Numbered from the stretch's first letter, positions 8,319-16,899 are shown. The stretch is DNA of 64,000 bases from Labrys sp. WJW (GCF_001676615.1 NZ_LYXZ01000062.1:35229-99228), one strand, 5' to 3'. Notes: a model not told the origin generated them from the letters alone. Numbers and translations: made by a program.

Positions 8319-9638
8319 TCAGCTCCGTTCGAACACCTGCTTGCCGGCGACGAAGGTTCGCGAGACCAGACCGCTGAGGCGAGCGCCGTCGAAGGGCGAG
8401 TTCTTGCACCGCGAGCGTAGTTTAGCGGCGTCGAGTACGAAGGGCACGTCGGGATCGAAGACGATGACGTCGGCGCTGGCGCCCTTGGCCAGGGTGCCGC
8501 CGGGCAGGCGCAGGATCTCGGCGGGGCGCGTCGAGAGGGCGCGCAGCAGGCCGATCAGGTCGAGCGAGCCGTCATGCACCAGGCGTAGCCCAGCCGAGAG
8601 CATGGTCTCCAGGCCGATGGCGCCGTCGGCCGCTTCGGCGAAGGGCTGGCGCTTGGTCTCGACGTCCTGGGGATTGTGATCGGAGACGATCGCATCGACC
8701 AGCCCGTCCTTGATCGCCTGCACCAGGGCCATGCGGTCGTCCTCATGACGCAGCGGCGGCGACACCTTGCAGAAGGTGCGGAAACCGTCGATGTCGTTCT
8801 CGTTGAGGGTGACGTGGTTGATCGAGGTGGAGGCGGTGACGCTGAGCCCATCCTTCTTGGCCCGGCGTAGCACCTCGATCGAGGCGCGGCAGGTGACGGT
8901 GGCGGCGTGATAGCGGCCGCCGGTCAGGGCGACCAGGCGCATGTCGCGCTCCAGCAGCATCGCCTCGGCCTCGGCGGGAATGCCGGGCAGGCCGAGGCGG
9001 TTGGCAAATTCACCCTCGTTCATCACGCCGTCACCGGCCAGGTCCTTGTCCTGGGTGTGATGGATGATGAGGGCGTCGAAGTCGCGGGCATAGGTCAGCG
9101 TCCGGCGCATCACCCGGGCATTCATCACGCTGCGCGCACCGTCGGTGAAGGCGAGGGCGCCGGCCTCGCCGAGCAGGCCGATCTCGGTCATCTCCTGTCC
9201 GGCAAGCCCCTTGGTCAGCGCAGCCATGGCATGGACATGCACGATGGCGGTGTCGCGGGCACGGCGCAGCACGAAATCGACCACGGCAGGATCGTCGATC
9301 GGCGGATGGGTTTCCGGCGTGCACACGATGGTGGTGACGCCGCCGGCCGCCGCGGCCTGCGAGGCGGTGGCGAGCGTCTCGCGATGCTCGGCGCCGGGCT
9401 CCCCCGTCACGGCGCGCATGTCGATCAGGCCGGGGGCGACGACCTGGCCCTCGCAATCGAGGACGGTCGCGTCCGATCCGACGGCGCCGGCGGTGAGATG
9501 AGGCCCGGTATCGGCGATGGCGCCGTCTCGAATCAGCAGACCGCCATGCTGCTGGGTACGGGCAGCGGGATCGGTCAGCAGGGCGTTGGCCAGAAGCAGA
9601 GGGCGAGCGTTCGTCAACTTTTCATTCCCCTCAGACAT
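8319..9638 (-). CDS. pyrC: Dihydroorotase homologue lacking zinc-binding histidines (PyrC'-like)
   Basis: This 439-residue amidohydrolase is of the type I dihydroorotase family, beside pyrB. The canonical DMHVH metal motif reads DMRAV: Arg75 and Val77 replace both histidines. A third ligand, the second histidine of the usual HVAHVS strand, is Thr247 (YHAATVTC). Asp167 (AFTDG), the IIHHTQD histidine and Asp320 (VSDHNP) remain. Such proteins next to pyrB act in other proteobacteria as inactive partners that build the aspartate transcarbamoylase complex, while a separate enzyme makes dihydroorotate. I infer the same here. The ATG at 9638 overlaps the pyrB stop by 8 bases; the longer frame upstream is a pyrB shadow. 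Confidence 0.9.
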   Translation of the reverse strand: MSEGNEKLTNARPLLLANALLTDPAARTQQHGGLLIRDGAIADTGPHLTAGAVGSDATVLDCEGQVVAPGLIDMRAVTGEPGAEHRETLATASQAAAAGGVTTIVCTPETHPPIDDPAVVDFVLRRARDTAIVHVHAMAALTKGLAGQEMTEIGLLGEAGALAFTDGARSVMNARVMRRTLTYARDFDALIIHHTQDKDLAGDGVMNEGEFANRLGLPGIPAEAEAMLLERDMRLVALTGGRYHAATVTCRASIEVLRRAKKDGLSVTASTSINHVTLNENDIDGFRTFCKVSPPLRHEDDRMALVQAIKDGLVDAIVSDHNPQDVETKRQPFAEAADGAIGLETMLSAGLRLVHDGSLDLIGLLRALSTRPAEILRLPGGTLAKGASADVIVFDPDVPFVLDAAKLRSRCKNSPFDGARLSGLVSRTFVAGKQVFERS

Positions 9639-10593
9639 TCGGCAGGTTGCGGGCGAGCGCTTCGAGCACGGCCATGCGGACGGCGACGCCCGCCTCCACC
9701 TGCTCGCGGATGAGCGACTGGGCACCGTCTGCGACCGCGGTATCGATTTCTACCCCGCGATTCATCGGCCCGGGATGCATCACCAGCGCATCCGGCTTGG
9801 CATGGCTGAGCTTTTCTTCGTCCAGGCCGAAATAGCGGAAATATTCCTTGATCGAGGGAATGAAGGCGCCGGCCATGCGCTCGCGTTGGAGACGCAGCAT
9901 CATCACGATATCGGCATCGCGCAGGCCTTCCTTCATGTCCCTGTGGATCTCGACGCCGAAGCGGTCGATGCCGGCCGGCAGCAGAGTGGAAGGGGCGATC
10001 AGCCGGACTCGGGCGCCCAGCGTGGCGAGCAGCAGGATGTTGGAGCGGGCGACGCGCGAATGCAGGATGTCGCCGCAGATCGCCACTGTCAGCCCGGCGA
10101 TTCGCCCCTTGTTGCGGCGGATGGTGAGGGCATCCAGCAAAGCTTGGGTCGGATGCTCGTGGGCACCGTCGCCGGCATTGACCACGGCGCAGTCGACCTT
10201 TCGGGCGAGAAGATGGACGGCGCCCGCCTGGTTGTGCCGGACCACGATCACGTCCGGCCGCATGGCGTTGAGGGTGATGGCCGTATCGATCAGCGTCTCG
10301 CCCTTCTTCACCGAGGACGAGCCGACCGACATGTTCATCACATCGGCGCCGAGGCGCTTGCCCGCCAGCTCGAAGGAGGACTGGGTGCGCGTCGAGGGCT
10401 CGAAGAACAGGTTGATCTGGGTTCGCCCGCGCAAGGCGGACGACTTCTTCTCCACCTGCCTGTTGAAGGCGATGTGCTCGTCGGCTTCGTCGAGCAGGCT
10501 GATGATATCGCTCTCCGTCAGGCCTTCGATGCCGAGGAGGTGGCGATGCGGATACGTCGCTGGGGCTGTCTTTGTCATCAAAGCCGATTTCAT
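9631..10593 (-). CDS. pyrB: Aspartate carbamoyltransferase catalytic subunit
   Basis: Condenses carbamoyl phosphate and aspartate in pyrimidine synthesis. Motifs seen: FFEPSTRTQSSFE (carbamoyl phosphate site), NAGDGAHEHPTQALLD, and the C-terminal MHPGPMNRG. Length is about 320 residues, normal for the family. Three starts are possible: TTG at 10617, ATG at 10593 and ATG at 10578. None has a strong ribosome binding site; 10593 is preceded by GGTG at fair spacing and was chosen. It is translationally coupled to the pyrC homologue downstream, consistent with a joint complex. Confidence 0.95.
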   Translation of the reverse strand: MKSALMTKTAPATYPHRHLLGIEGLTESDIISLLDEADEHIAFNRQVEKKSSALRGRTQINLFFEPSTRTQSSFELAGKRLGADVMNMSVGSSSVKKGETLIDTAITLNAMRPDVIVVRHNQAGAVHLLARKVDCAVVNAGDGAHEHPTQALLDALTIRRNKGRIAGLTVAICGDILHSRVARSNILLLATLGARVRLIAPSTLLPAGIDRFGVEIHRDMKEGLRDADIVMMLRLQRERMAGAFIPSIKEYFRYFGLDEEKLSHAKPDALVMHPGPMNRGVEIDTAVADGAQSLIREQVEAGVAVRMAVLEALARNLPNV

Positions 10594-10878
10594 AGGCTGC
10601 ACCGGTGACGGCAGCAAGGCAGGAGATGCGCCTTGCGCATTTTTCCACCGCGGGCGTTGGAGGGCGATCTCCTCGGCTCCACGGAATGATGGGCGCGGGC
10701 GACCGTTTTCTTACGGCGACAGCCGTGTTTGCACGCGGTCGAACTGGAGATCGCCCCTCCAGACGACCTTGCCTATCCCTCCGGCCAATGCTATCGGCGA
10801 AGGGATATTCGAACCGGGAAAGGAGGGCTGCGCATGATTATTCGCTGCGATCATCATCGCCAGCGTGGCCCAGTCCAG

Positions 10879-10902
10879 GCCCTGCAAACGCGTTTGCAGG
10901 GC
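10879..10902. promoter_or_regulatory. 24-base perfect palindrome
   Basis: The left half is GCCCTGCAAACG and the right half is its exact reverse complement. It lies midway in the divergent pyrB / ABC-F gap. A perfect symmetrical site without a loop suits a dimeric DNA-binding protein better than a terminator. Its role is inferred from symmetry and position only. Confidence 0.45.
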
Positions 10903-10954
10903 TGACCAGAGGTCGTATCTCCCCATACTGGTCTGCCCTTCATGGCCGTGCAGA

Positions 10955-10970
10955 ACGAGCTGCAGCTCGT
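10955..10970. promoter_or_regulatory. 16-base perfect palindrome
   Basis: ACGAGCTGCAGCTCGT is a second symmetrical site 53 bases after the 24-base palindrome and about 97 bases before the ABC-F start. It could be an operator; nothing else supports this. Confidence 0.3.
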
Positions 10971-11066
10971 GACTGCACATTGTCAAACGCCGTGCCTTCG
11001 CCCCGTATCCCTTGACGGCTTGATGCCCGGGATATTGCGATCGCCGGTTCGGACCAGAGAATTTCC

Positions 11067-12596
11067 ATGAGCCTGATTACCCTGCGCAACCTCGGCGTGA
11101 CGCTGAGCGCACCGCTCTTCTCGCAACTCAACCTTTCCATCAATGCCGGTGACCGGATCGGCCTGGTGGCGGCCAATGGCCGAGGCAAGTCCACTTTGCT
11201 GCGCTGCATCGCCGGCACGATGGAAGCCGTGGAGGGCGATATCACAAGATCACGGGGCCTGACGGTCGGACATGTCGAACAGCAGGTCCCGCCAGCCCAC
11301 CTGGCAGTGTCCTTTTATGACGCCGTATTGGCAGCACTGCCCGAAGAAATGCAGGCGAGCGAGGCCTGGCGCGTCGACGTCACCCTCGATTCGCTGCAGG
11401 TGCCGGATGAACTGCGTCAGCGAGCGCTCGGACAGTTGAGCGGCGGCTGGCTGAGGCTCGCCATGCTGGCCAGGGTCTGGGTGAGGGAGCCCGATCTCCT
11501 GCTGCTCGACGAGCCCACCAACCATCTCGATCTTGCCAAGATCGCCCTGCTGGAGGACTGGCTCAATGCCCTGCCGCGCGACGTGCCGGTGCTGGTGGCG
11601 AGCCATGATCGTGCCTTCCTCGATGCCACCACGAACCGCACCCTGTTCCTGCGCCCGGAGCGATCGCAACTCTTCCCCCTGGCCTATTCCCGGGCGCGGG
11701 CTGCTCTGGAGGACGCCGACGCGTCGGAGGAACGGCGCTATCAGCGCGACATGAAAACGGCCCAGCAATTGCGCAAGCAGGCGGCGAAGCTGAACAATAT
11801 CGGCATCAACTCCGGCAGCGATCTCCTGGTGGTCAAGACCAAACAACTCAAGGAGCGGGCAGGGCGCCTGGAAGAGGCGGCAAAGCCCGCGCATCAGGAG
11901 CGCTCCGCGGGGGCAGTCCGTCTCGCCAGCCAGGGTACGCATGCCAAGGTTCTGGTCACGCTGGAGGATGCCGCCGTGACCATTCCGGATGGGGCCCTGC
12001 TGTTCCGGACCGGACAGCGCTTCATCTGTCAGGGCGACCGTATCGTCCTGCTTGGCCGGAACGGCGCGGGCAAGAGCCGCCTCATCGCCATGCTGCGCCG
12101 CGCCATCGCCCAGCCGGAGACCAGCGTTGAGGGCCTCAAGGCAACGCCTGCGCTGGTGCTGGGCTATGGTGACCAGGCCCTGGCCGATCTCGACGATGGG
12201 CAGACGCCGCACCACGCCCTGACCCATCGCTTCGAGGTCGGCGACCAGCGGGGACGCTCCCTGCTGGCGGGAGCCGGCATCGCCATCGAGAAGCAAACCC
12301 GGCCGATCGGCCAGCTTTCCGGTGGCCAGAAGGCGCGTCTGGGCTTGTTGATGCTGCGGTTGGCCGAACCGAACTTCTATCTCCTCGACGAACCGACCAA
12401 TCATCTCGACATCGAGGGGCAGGAGGCGCTGGAAGGGGAATTGCTGCGTCCCAATGTCAGTTGCCTGCTGGTCTCGCATGACAGGAGTTTCGTGCGGGCC
12501 GTCGGCAACCGCTTCTGGCTGATCGAAGGCCGGCGGCTCATCGAGCTGGAGGGGCCGGAAGCATTCTTCGCCTCCATCAGCCAAGCGGGAAGCTGA
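11067..12596 (+). CDS. ABC-F family ATPase
   Basis: This 509-residue soluble protein has two ABC ATPase domains and no membrane segments, the ABC-F layout of ribosome-associated translation factors and antibiotic-protection proteins. Domain 1 has Walker A GRGKST (about residue 38), LSGGW and LLLDEPTNHLDL. A charged linker (about 215-285) holds the interdomain helices. Domain 2 has GRNGAGKS, LSGGQKARL and LLDEPTNHLDIEG. The two Walker A lysines and glutamates appear intact, while the first domain's signature LSGGW lacks the usual Gln. Its exact subgroup (Uup, EttA, YheS or resistance type) cannot be settled here. A hairpin follows the stop. Confidence 0.88.
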   Translation: MSLITLRNLGVTLSAPLFSQLNLSINAGDRIGLVAANGRGKSTLLRCIAGTMEAVEGDITRSRGLTVGHVEQQVPPAHLAVSFYDAVLAALPEEMQASEAWRVDVTLDSLQVPDELRQRALGQLSGGWLRLAMLARVWVREPDLLLLDEPTNHLDLAKIALLEDWLNALPRDVPVLVASHDRAFLDATTNRTLFLRPERSQLFPLAYSRARAALEDADASEERRYQRDMKTAQQLRKQAAKLNNIGINSGSDLLVVKTKQLKERAGRLEEAAKPAHQERSAGAVRLASQGTHAKVLVTLEDAAVTIPDGALLFRTGQRFICQGDRIVLLGRNGAGKSRLIAMLRRAIAQPETSVEGLKATPALVLGYGDQALADLDDGQTPHHALTHRFEVGDQRGRSLLAGAGIAIEKQTRPIGQLSGGQKARLGLLMLRLAEPNFYLLDEPTNHLDIEGQEALEGELLRPNVSCLLVSHDRSFVRAVGNRFWLIEGRRLIELEGPEAFFASISQAGS

Positions 12597-12605
12597 TCCT
12601 TCCTG

Positions 12606-12650
12606 GCCGGTCCTCCTGCTCGAGCCACGGGCACGATCAGGAGGACCGGC
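12606..12650 (+). terminator. Hairpin terminator after ABC-F gene
   Basis: A 13-base perfect stem GCCGGTCCTCCTG (12606-12618) pairs with 12638-12650 across a 19-base loop, starting 9 bases after the ABC-F stop. It is followed by mixed sequence rather than a T run, as is common in high-GC genomes. Confidence 0.6.
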
Positions 12651-12818
12651 GGGATAGCCGGTATTGCCCCTATTTTGTGGCTGAGGCCTCTCCATGGGGC
12701 TTGAGGAGCGCCTTTCGCCCTGTCGGCGGCCCGAATATTTCCCTTGTCCGGGCGGGGAGGCTGGCTCTTAATGCCCATGCCGGGGGGCGCCGAACAAGAA
12801 CAGCGGGGGAGAACGCTC

Positions 12819-14114
12819 ATGGCAGGCGCGGCGGCAGGTCAGTCGAAAGCGGGGACCGTTCTCAGGGTCACCAGCGGCAATTTCCTCGAAATGTTCGATT
12901 TCTTTCTGTTCGGATTTTACGCCACCCAGATTTCCCAGGCCTTCTTCCCGTCCCAGAACGAAACGACATCTCTCCTGCAGGCCTTCATGACGTTCGGGGC
13001 CGGGTTCCTGATGCGGCCGCTCGGTGCGCTGTTCCTGGGCTCCTATATCGATCGTATCGGGCGGCGGCAGGGGCTGATCGTCACGCTCGGCATCATGGCG
13101 ATGGGCACCGTGCTGATCGCTTTCGTGCCGGGCTATCAGACCATTGGCGTGCTGGCGCCGATCCTGGTGCTGGTCGGGCGGTTGCTGCAAGGGTTTTCGG
13201 CCGGCGTTGAACTGGGCGGCGTCTCCGTCTACCTCGCGGAGATGGCGACACCGGGCAACAAGGGCTTTTATGTCTCCTGGCAATCGGGAAGCCAGCAGGT
13301 CGCCATCGTCGTCTCGGCCCTGATCGGCTATGCGCTCAATCACCTGTTCGTGCCGGAGACCATCTCCGATTGGGCCTGGCGCATTCCCTTCTTCATCGGC
13401 TGCATGATCGTGCCGCTGCTGTTCTTCCTGCGCCGGAGCCTGGAGGAGACAGCCGAGTTCGAGGCACGCCATGTCCGCCCGACCTTGCAGCAGGCCGTGT
13501 CTTCCTTGCTGCAGAACTGGCAGGTCGTGCTGCTCGGAGTGATGCTGGTGCTGATGACCACCGTCTCCTTCTATCTCATCACCGTCTACACGCCGACTTT
13601 CGGCAAGAGTGTGCTCAAGCTCTCCGAGTCCGATGCGTTGGTAGTGACGCTGTGCGTCGGCATCTCGAATTTCGTCTGGCTGCCGGTGATGGGAGCGTTG
13701 TCGGATCGCATCGGCCGCTTTCCCATCCTGGCGATCTTCTCCCTGCTGATGCTGGTGACCGCCTATCCCGCGCTTTCCTGGCTGGTCAGCGCGCCGAGCT
13801 TTGCGCGCATGCTGGAGGTCGAGCTGTGGTTTTCCTTCCTCTATGGCAGCTATAACGGTGCGATGGTGGTGGCCCTGACCGAGATCGTGCCGGCCCATGT
13901 CCGCACGACGGGCTTTTCACTGGCCTACAGCCTCGCCACGGCGCTCGGCGGTTTCTCGCTGGCGATTTGCACCTGGTTGATCTCCCTTTTGCAGAACAAG
14001 GCCGCTCCGGGGCTGTGGCTGTCGCTGGCAGCAGCTTGCGGATTGGTTGCGGCGCTGCTCATCTATCGTACGAAGCTGGCGAGCAGCCGGCCGGATCCGG
14101 CTTCGGCCTTCTAG
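12819..14114 (+). CDS. MFS symporter, citrate/tricarballylate:H+ type (MHS family)
   Basis: This 431-residue transporter has about 12 membrane segments. It matches the metabolite:H+ symporter family closest to citrate carrier CitA and tricarballylate carrier TcuC: RVTSGNFLEMFDFFLFGFY at the N-terminus, the loop motif GSYIDRIGRRQGL, GRLLQGFSAGVELGGVSVYLAE, and a second DRIGR loop in the C-terminal half. The likely substrate is a tricarboxylate taken up with protons. The ATG at 12819 has GGGGGAGA upstream at good spacing, which favours it over the earlier in-frame start. The Ldh-family gene follows 108 bases later. Family confident, substrate inferred. Confidence 0.87.
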   Translation: MAGAAAGQSKAGTVLRVTSGNFLEMFDFFLFGFYATQISQAFFPSQNETTSLLQAFMTFGAGFLMRPLGALFLGSYIDRIGRRQGLIVTLGIMAMGTVLIAFVPGYQTIGVLAPILVLVGRLLQGFSAGVELGGVSVYLAEMATPGNKGFYVSWQSGSQQVAIVVSALIGYALNHLFVPETISDWAWRIPFFIGCMIVPLLFFLRRSLEETAEFEARHVRPTLQQAVSSLLQNWQVVLLGVMLVLMTTVSFYLITVYTPTFGKSVLKLSESDALVVTLCVGISNFVWLPVMGALSDRIGRFPILAIFSLLMLVTAYPALSWLVSAPSFARMLEVELWFSFLYGSYNGAMVVALTEIVPAHVRTTGFSLAYSLATALGGFSLAICTWLISLLQNKAAPGLWLSLAAACGLVAALLIYRTKLASSRPDPASAF

Positions 14115-14222
14115 AACAACCGAGCGTTAGGGCCCGGATGCGCGTTTGCTCTAACTCTTTGTTGAATGGTTTCTCCTGTGTTCCGGAAGGTCGCAGGACT
14201 GTTTGGGAGTTGAGTATCGCAG

Positions 14223-15200
14223 ATGTCGGATGTCGTAAGATTGGGGCAAGAGGCCGCCTGGACGCTCGCCCATGGCGCTTGCCGGGGGGCGGGTGCCAGT
14301 GAAGCGATCGCAAGATCGCTCGCCGATGCCATCGTCGCTGCCGAATGGGTCGGGCGCCCCTCGGTGGGCCTTGCGCATCTGCGCGATTATCTGGCCGGCT
14401 TTACCTCGGGGCGTATCGCCACCAATGTGGAGCCGGAGGTCGACGATCCGGCCTTGGCCATCATCCGCTCGGACGCGAAGGGCGGCATTGCCCAGCTCGG
14501 TTTCGACAGGGCCTTCCAGGAGTTATGCAGCCGGGCCGGCCGTTACGGACTGGCGGTCTTCGCCCAGCGCAACAGCTATACCACCGGCGAACTGGGCTAT
14601 TATGTTCGCCGTTTGGCCGAACAGGGATTGGTCGCCATCGCTGCTTCGAATGGCCCGGCCCTGATGGCGGCCGCATTGGGAAGCGAGGCGGTCTACTGTA
14701 CCAATCCGCTGGCTTTCGCGGCGCCTGTTGCAGGCGAGCCCCCCTTGGTGATCGACCAGGCTTCCAGCGCCACCGCCTTCGTCAATGTCCGGAAGGCTGC
14801 AGAGAAGGGCGAGACCATTCCGGAAGGCTGGGCGATCGACGCACAGGGGCAGCCAACCACCGATGCGCGCGAGGCCGTCAAGGGAGCGCTCCTGGCTTTC
14901 GGCGGCGCGCGGGGAGGCAATATCGCGCTGATGGTGGAGGTGCTGGCAGCCGGCATCAGCGGGGCGAACTGGTCGCTCGATGCTCCCCGTTTCATGACCG
15001 GAGAGAAGAGCCCGGGTACGGGCCTGTTCGTCCTCGCCCTCAAGCCCGATCTCCTGGAGCCGGATTTTGCCGACCGCCTGAGAAAGCAGTTGGAAAGGCT
15101 GTCCGGCAAGGGCGTGCACATTCCCGGCCGCGGGCGGGCAGGAGAGGCCATCGACGTTCCCAAGGCGGTGATAGAGGCGCTGGAACGGCACGGGCGCTGA
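14223..15200 (+). CDS. Ldh family oxidoreductase (malate/L-lactate dehydrogenase type 2)
   Basis: This 325-residue NAD(P)-dependent enzyme belongs to the Ldh_2 family (malate/lactate, ureidoglycolate, delta1-piperideine-2-carboxylate reductases). Recognised features are the N-terminal helical cap (ANIVAAEWVGRPSVGLAHL-like region near residue 40), the GLAVFAQRNSYTTGELGYY strand, ASNGPALMA, TNPLAFAAPV and the late GANWSLD / PGTGLFVLALKP segments. The usual HxGR active-site histidine region reads RNSYTTGELGYY here (HxxHxG in many members), so the substrate may be unusual. The gene lies after the MFS symporter, suggesting catabolism of the imported acid. Confidence 0.8.
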   Translation: MSDVVRLGQEAAWTLAHGACRGAGASEAIARSLADAIVAAEWVGRPSVGLAHLRDYLAGFTSGRIATNVEPEVDDPALAIIRSDAKGGIAQLGFDRAFQELCSRAGRYGLAVFAQRNSYTTGELGYYVRRLAEQGLVAIAASNGPALMAAALGSEAVYCTNPLAFAAPVAGEPPLVIDQASSATAFVNVRKAAEKGETIPEGWAIDAQGQPTTDAREAVKGALLAFGGARGGNIALMVEVLAAGISGANWSLDAPRFMTGEKSPGTGLFVLALKPDLLEPDFADRLRKQLERLSGKGVHIPGRGRAGEAIDVPKAVIEALERHGR

Positions 15201-15268
15201 CATGTTCCGCCATCTCGGTTCCTCCCCGCAATGACACCAATGGCATTGATGCTTGACCGATCAAGCAC

Positions 15269-15355
15269 CGTCCTTGCGAGCGTAGCGAAGCAATCCAGTA
15301 CTGGAAATCGTAGCGGCCGTGGCGCCTGGATTGCTTCACTGCGCTCGCAGGGACG
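15269..15355. repeat. REP-like inverted repeat
   Basis: Two 30-base arms (15269-15298 and 15326-15355) are reverse complements at 27 of 30 positions, with a 27-base centre. The arm core GCGAAGCAATCCAG is typical of palindromic repeats spread through alphaproteobacterial genomes, whose spurious translation reads WIASLRSQ, as here. It lies between the convergent Ldh-family gene and ruvX. Confidence 0.75.
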
Positions 15356-15455
15356 CGCGGGTCAACGTCGCGGCCGTTGGCATGACACGGCTGCTAAATC
15401 GGTCATGACGGCGCGGCGGTGGCTTGGCGATATCGAAGCCAGAGGCTTCGCGCGG

Positions 15456-15920
15456 TTATCGCCCATAGCCCAGGCGATCCAGTGCGCCTTGCAGAATGAA
15501 GGATGCCGCCATCTTGTCGACGACTTCTGCCCGCCTGCGACGCGAAGCGTCGGCTTCGAGCAAGGTCCGGGTTACGGCGGCTGTCGACAGGCGCTCGTCC
15601 CAGAGGGCAACCGGCAGGTCGCTCAGGCGCTGCAGGTTGCGGGCGAAACTCTCCGAGGCCTGGGCGCGCGGGCCTTTGCTGCCATCCATGTTGAGGGGAT
15701 AGCCGAGGACCAGGCCGCCGACCTCGTGCCGGGCGCAGAGTGAGAGCAATTGCTCGGCATCCGCGGTGAATTTGGTGCGGCGGATCGTCTCCAGGGGCGA
15801 GGCGATGGTGAGCATCACGTCGGATAGTGCCAGGCCGATCGTCTTGGTGCCGAGATCGAGGCCGAGCAGGCGCTGGTTGGCGGGCAGGTTTTCGGCGAGG
15901 TCGAAGAGATCAACAATCAA
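15456..15920 (-). CDS. ruvX: Putative pre-16S rRNA nuclease (YqgF/RuvX)
   Basis: An RNase H-fold protein of about 155 residues thought to process 16S rRNA precursor ends. The RNase H entry LLGLDLGTKTIGLALSD and later LGYPLNMDGSKGPRAQ and LWDERLSTAAVTRTLLEAD motifs are all present. I prefer the TTG at 15920 (AGGGA seven bases upstream) to the ATG at 15965, because the extra 15 residues from the ATG (MGRADEDVRSLRD...) are encoded by a palindromic repeat. If the ATG is used, the protein has a repeat-derived N-terminus. The start is therefore uncertain, the identity is not. Confidence 0.9.
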   Translation of the reverse strand: MIVDLFDLAENLPANQRLLGLDLGTKTIGLALSDVMLTIASPLETIRRTKFTADAEQLLSLCARHEVGGLVLGYPLNMDGSKGPRAQASESFARNLQRLSDLPVALWDERLSTAAVTRTLLEADASRRRRAEVVDKMAASFILQGALDRLGYGR

Positions 15921-15935
15921 GGGAATATCCCTGAG

Positions 15936-16007
15936 AGAGCGGACGTCCTCGTCCGCTCTTCCCATCCATTGAATGTCACGTTCCTGGATGCGGACGAGGA
16001 CGTCCGC
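15936..16007. repeat. Paired palindromic repeats in ruvX / UPF0173 gap
   Basis: AGAGCGGACG-TCCT-CGTCCGCTCT (15936-15959) is a 10-base stem with a tetraloop. GCGGACG-AGGA-CGTCCGC (15990-16007) is a second hairpin. The loops are complementary and the whole second unit is an inverted copy of the first, so they can also pair with each other as one long stem. The unit overlaps the 5' end of the ruvX open frame. Confidence 0.7.
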
Positions 16008-16127
16008 GCTCCCGGGAAGGGCACCTCATCGTGGAACCCTGCGAGAATCCCGATAGCATTTTGCGCCGCTTGGGCGTTATGGTTTTCTGATCCAAGCACC
16101 AACCTCATTGTTCAAGGAATTGTCCAA

Positions 16128-16829
16128 ATGCGTATTACCTGGCTCGGCCACGCCGCTTTCCGGGTCGAATTCGACGGCAAGGCCGTGTTGTTCGACCCCT
16201 TCCTGAGCGGGAATCCCTCTTTCAAGGGAGAGCGCGCCGCCGTCAGTGCCGGCATCAGCCATATATTGCTCACCCATGGCCATGCCGATCATGTCGGCGA
16301 TACGATCGAGCTGGCGCGGGAAACGGGTGCGACAGTGGTCTCCAACGCCGATCTCGTGACCTTCCTGGCGGGCAAGGGGGTAGAGAAGGTCGAGCCGATG
16401 AACACCGGCGGTACGGTCGATCTCGGTGGATTCAGCGTCACGATGGTAAGAGCCGATCATTCGGCCAGCCTGATCGACAATGGCGTCAGCATTGCCGTGG
16501 GCAACGCCAATGGCCTGATTCTCAAGGCGCCGGGCCAGCCGGCCCTCTATCATCTCGGCGATACCGACATCTTCTCCGACATGGCCCTGATCGCCGAATT
16601 GCATCAGCCCAAGATCGGCCTGGTACCGATCGGAGACCGCTACACGATGGGACCGCAGGCCGCGGCACTGGCGGTGAAGCGCTATCTCGATCTCGATGTC
16701 GCCATTCCCTGTCACTATGCGACCTTCCCCGGCCTGGTGAGCAATGCCGACACCTTCGCCGCAGGGCTTGCCGGCACCAAGACGAGGGTGCTTGCCCCCA
16801 GATCCGGCGAGAGTGTGGAAGTCGGGTGA
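16128..16829 (+). CDS. UPF0173 metal-dependent hydrolase (YtkL family)
   Basis: This 233-residue metallo-beta-lactamase-fold protein is about the usual size for UPF0173. It begins MRITWLGHAAFRVEFDG and has the metal motif THGHADHVGD (HxHxDH), RADHSAS, the LGDTDIFSDMALI aspartate region and PCHYATFPGL with the final histidine. All metal ligands appear present. AAGGA sits nine bases before the ATG at 16128, which is chosen over a long upstream frame running through the palindromic repeat. It is divergent from ruvX. The substrate is unknown. Confidence 0.88.
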   Translation: MRITWLGHAAFRVEFDGKAVLFDPFLSGNPSFKGERAAVSAGISHILLTHGHADHVGDTIELARETGATVVSNADLVTFLAGKGVEKVEPMNTGGTVDLGGFSVTMVRADHSASLIDNGVSIAVGNANGLILKAPGQPALYHLGDTDIFSDMALIAELHQPKIGLVPIGDRYTMGPQAAALAVKRYLDLDVAIPCHYATFPGLVSNADTFAAGLAGTKTRVLAPRSGESVEVG

Positions 16830-16838
16830 GAATGCTTG

Positions 16839-16867
16839 GAGAGCGCAGGCAGCCTGACTGCGCTCTC
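16839..16867. terminator. Bidirectional hairpin terminator
   Basis: Stem GAGAGCGCAG (16839-16848) pairs perfectly with CTGCGCTCTC (16858-16867) across a 9-base loop. It starts 10 bases after the UPF0173 stop and 33 bases before the end of the convergent Sel1 gene, so it can serve both. Confidence 0.65.
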
Positions 16868-16899
16868 TGTCCAAAGCGGTGGCTGTTTGTGCCGCGGCC

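Larger units (their letters stand above)
10594..11066. other. pyrB to ABC-F divergent intergenic region with two palindromes
   Basis: This 473-base stretch has no convincing gene. A minus-strand open frame at 10711-10986 has no ribosome binding site and no known relatives that I recognise. The region holds two perfect palindromes (10879-10902 and 10955-10970) and must contain the promoters of pyrB and of the ABC-F gene. Confidence 0.5.

Noticed and set aside
10711..10986. 91-residue minus-strand frame upstream of pyrB
   Set aside because: No ribosome binding site or recognised family, GC at third positions drops in its second half, and it runs through two perfect palindromes that look regulatory.
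15040..15339. 99-residue minus-strand frame containing WIASLRSQ
   Set aside because: This is translation of the REP-like palindrome plus the antisense strand of the Ldh-family gene.
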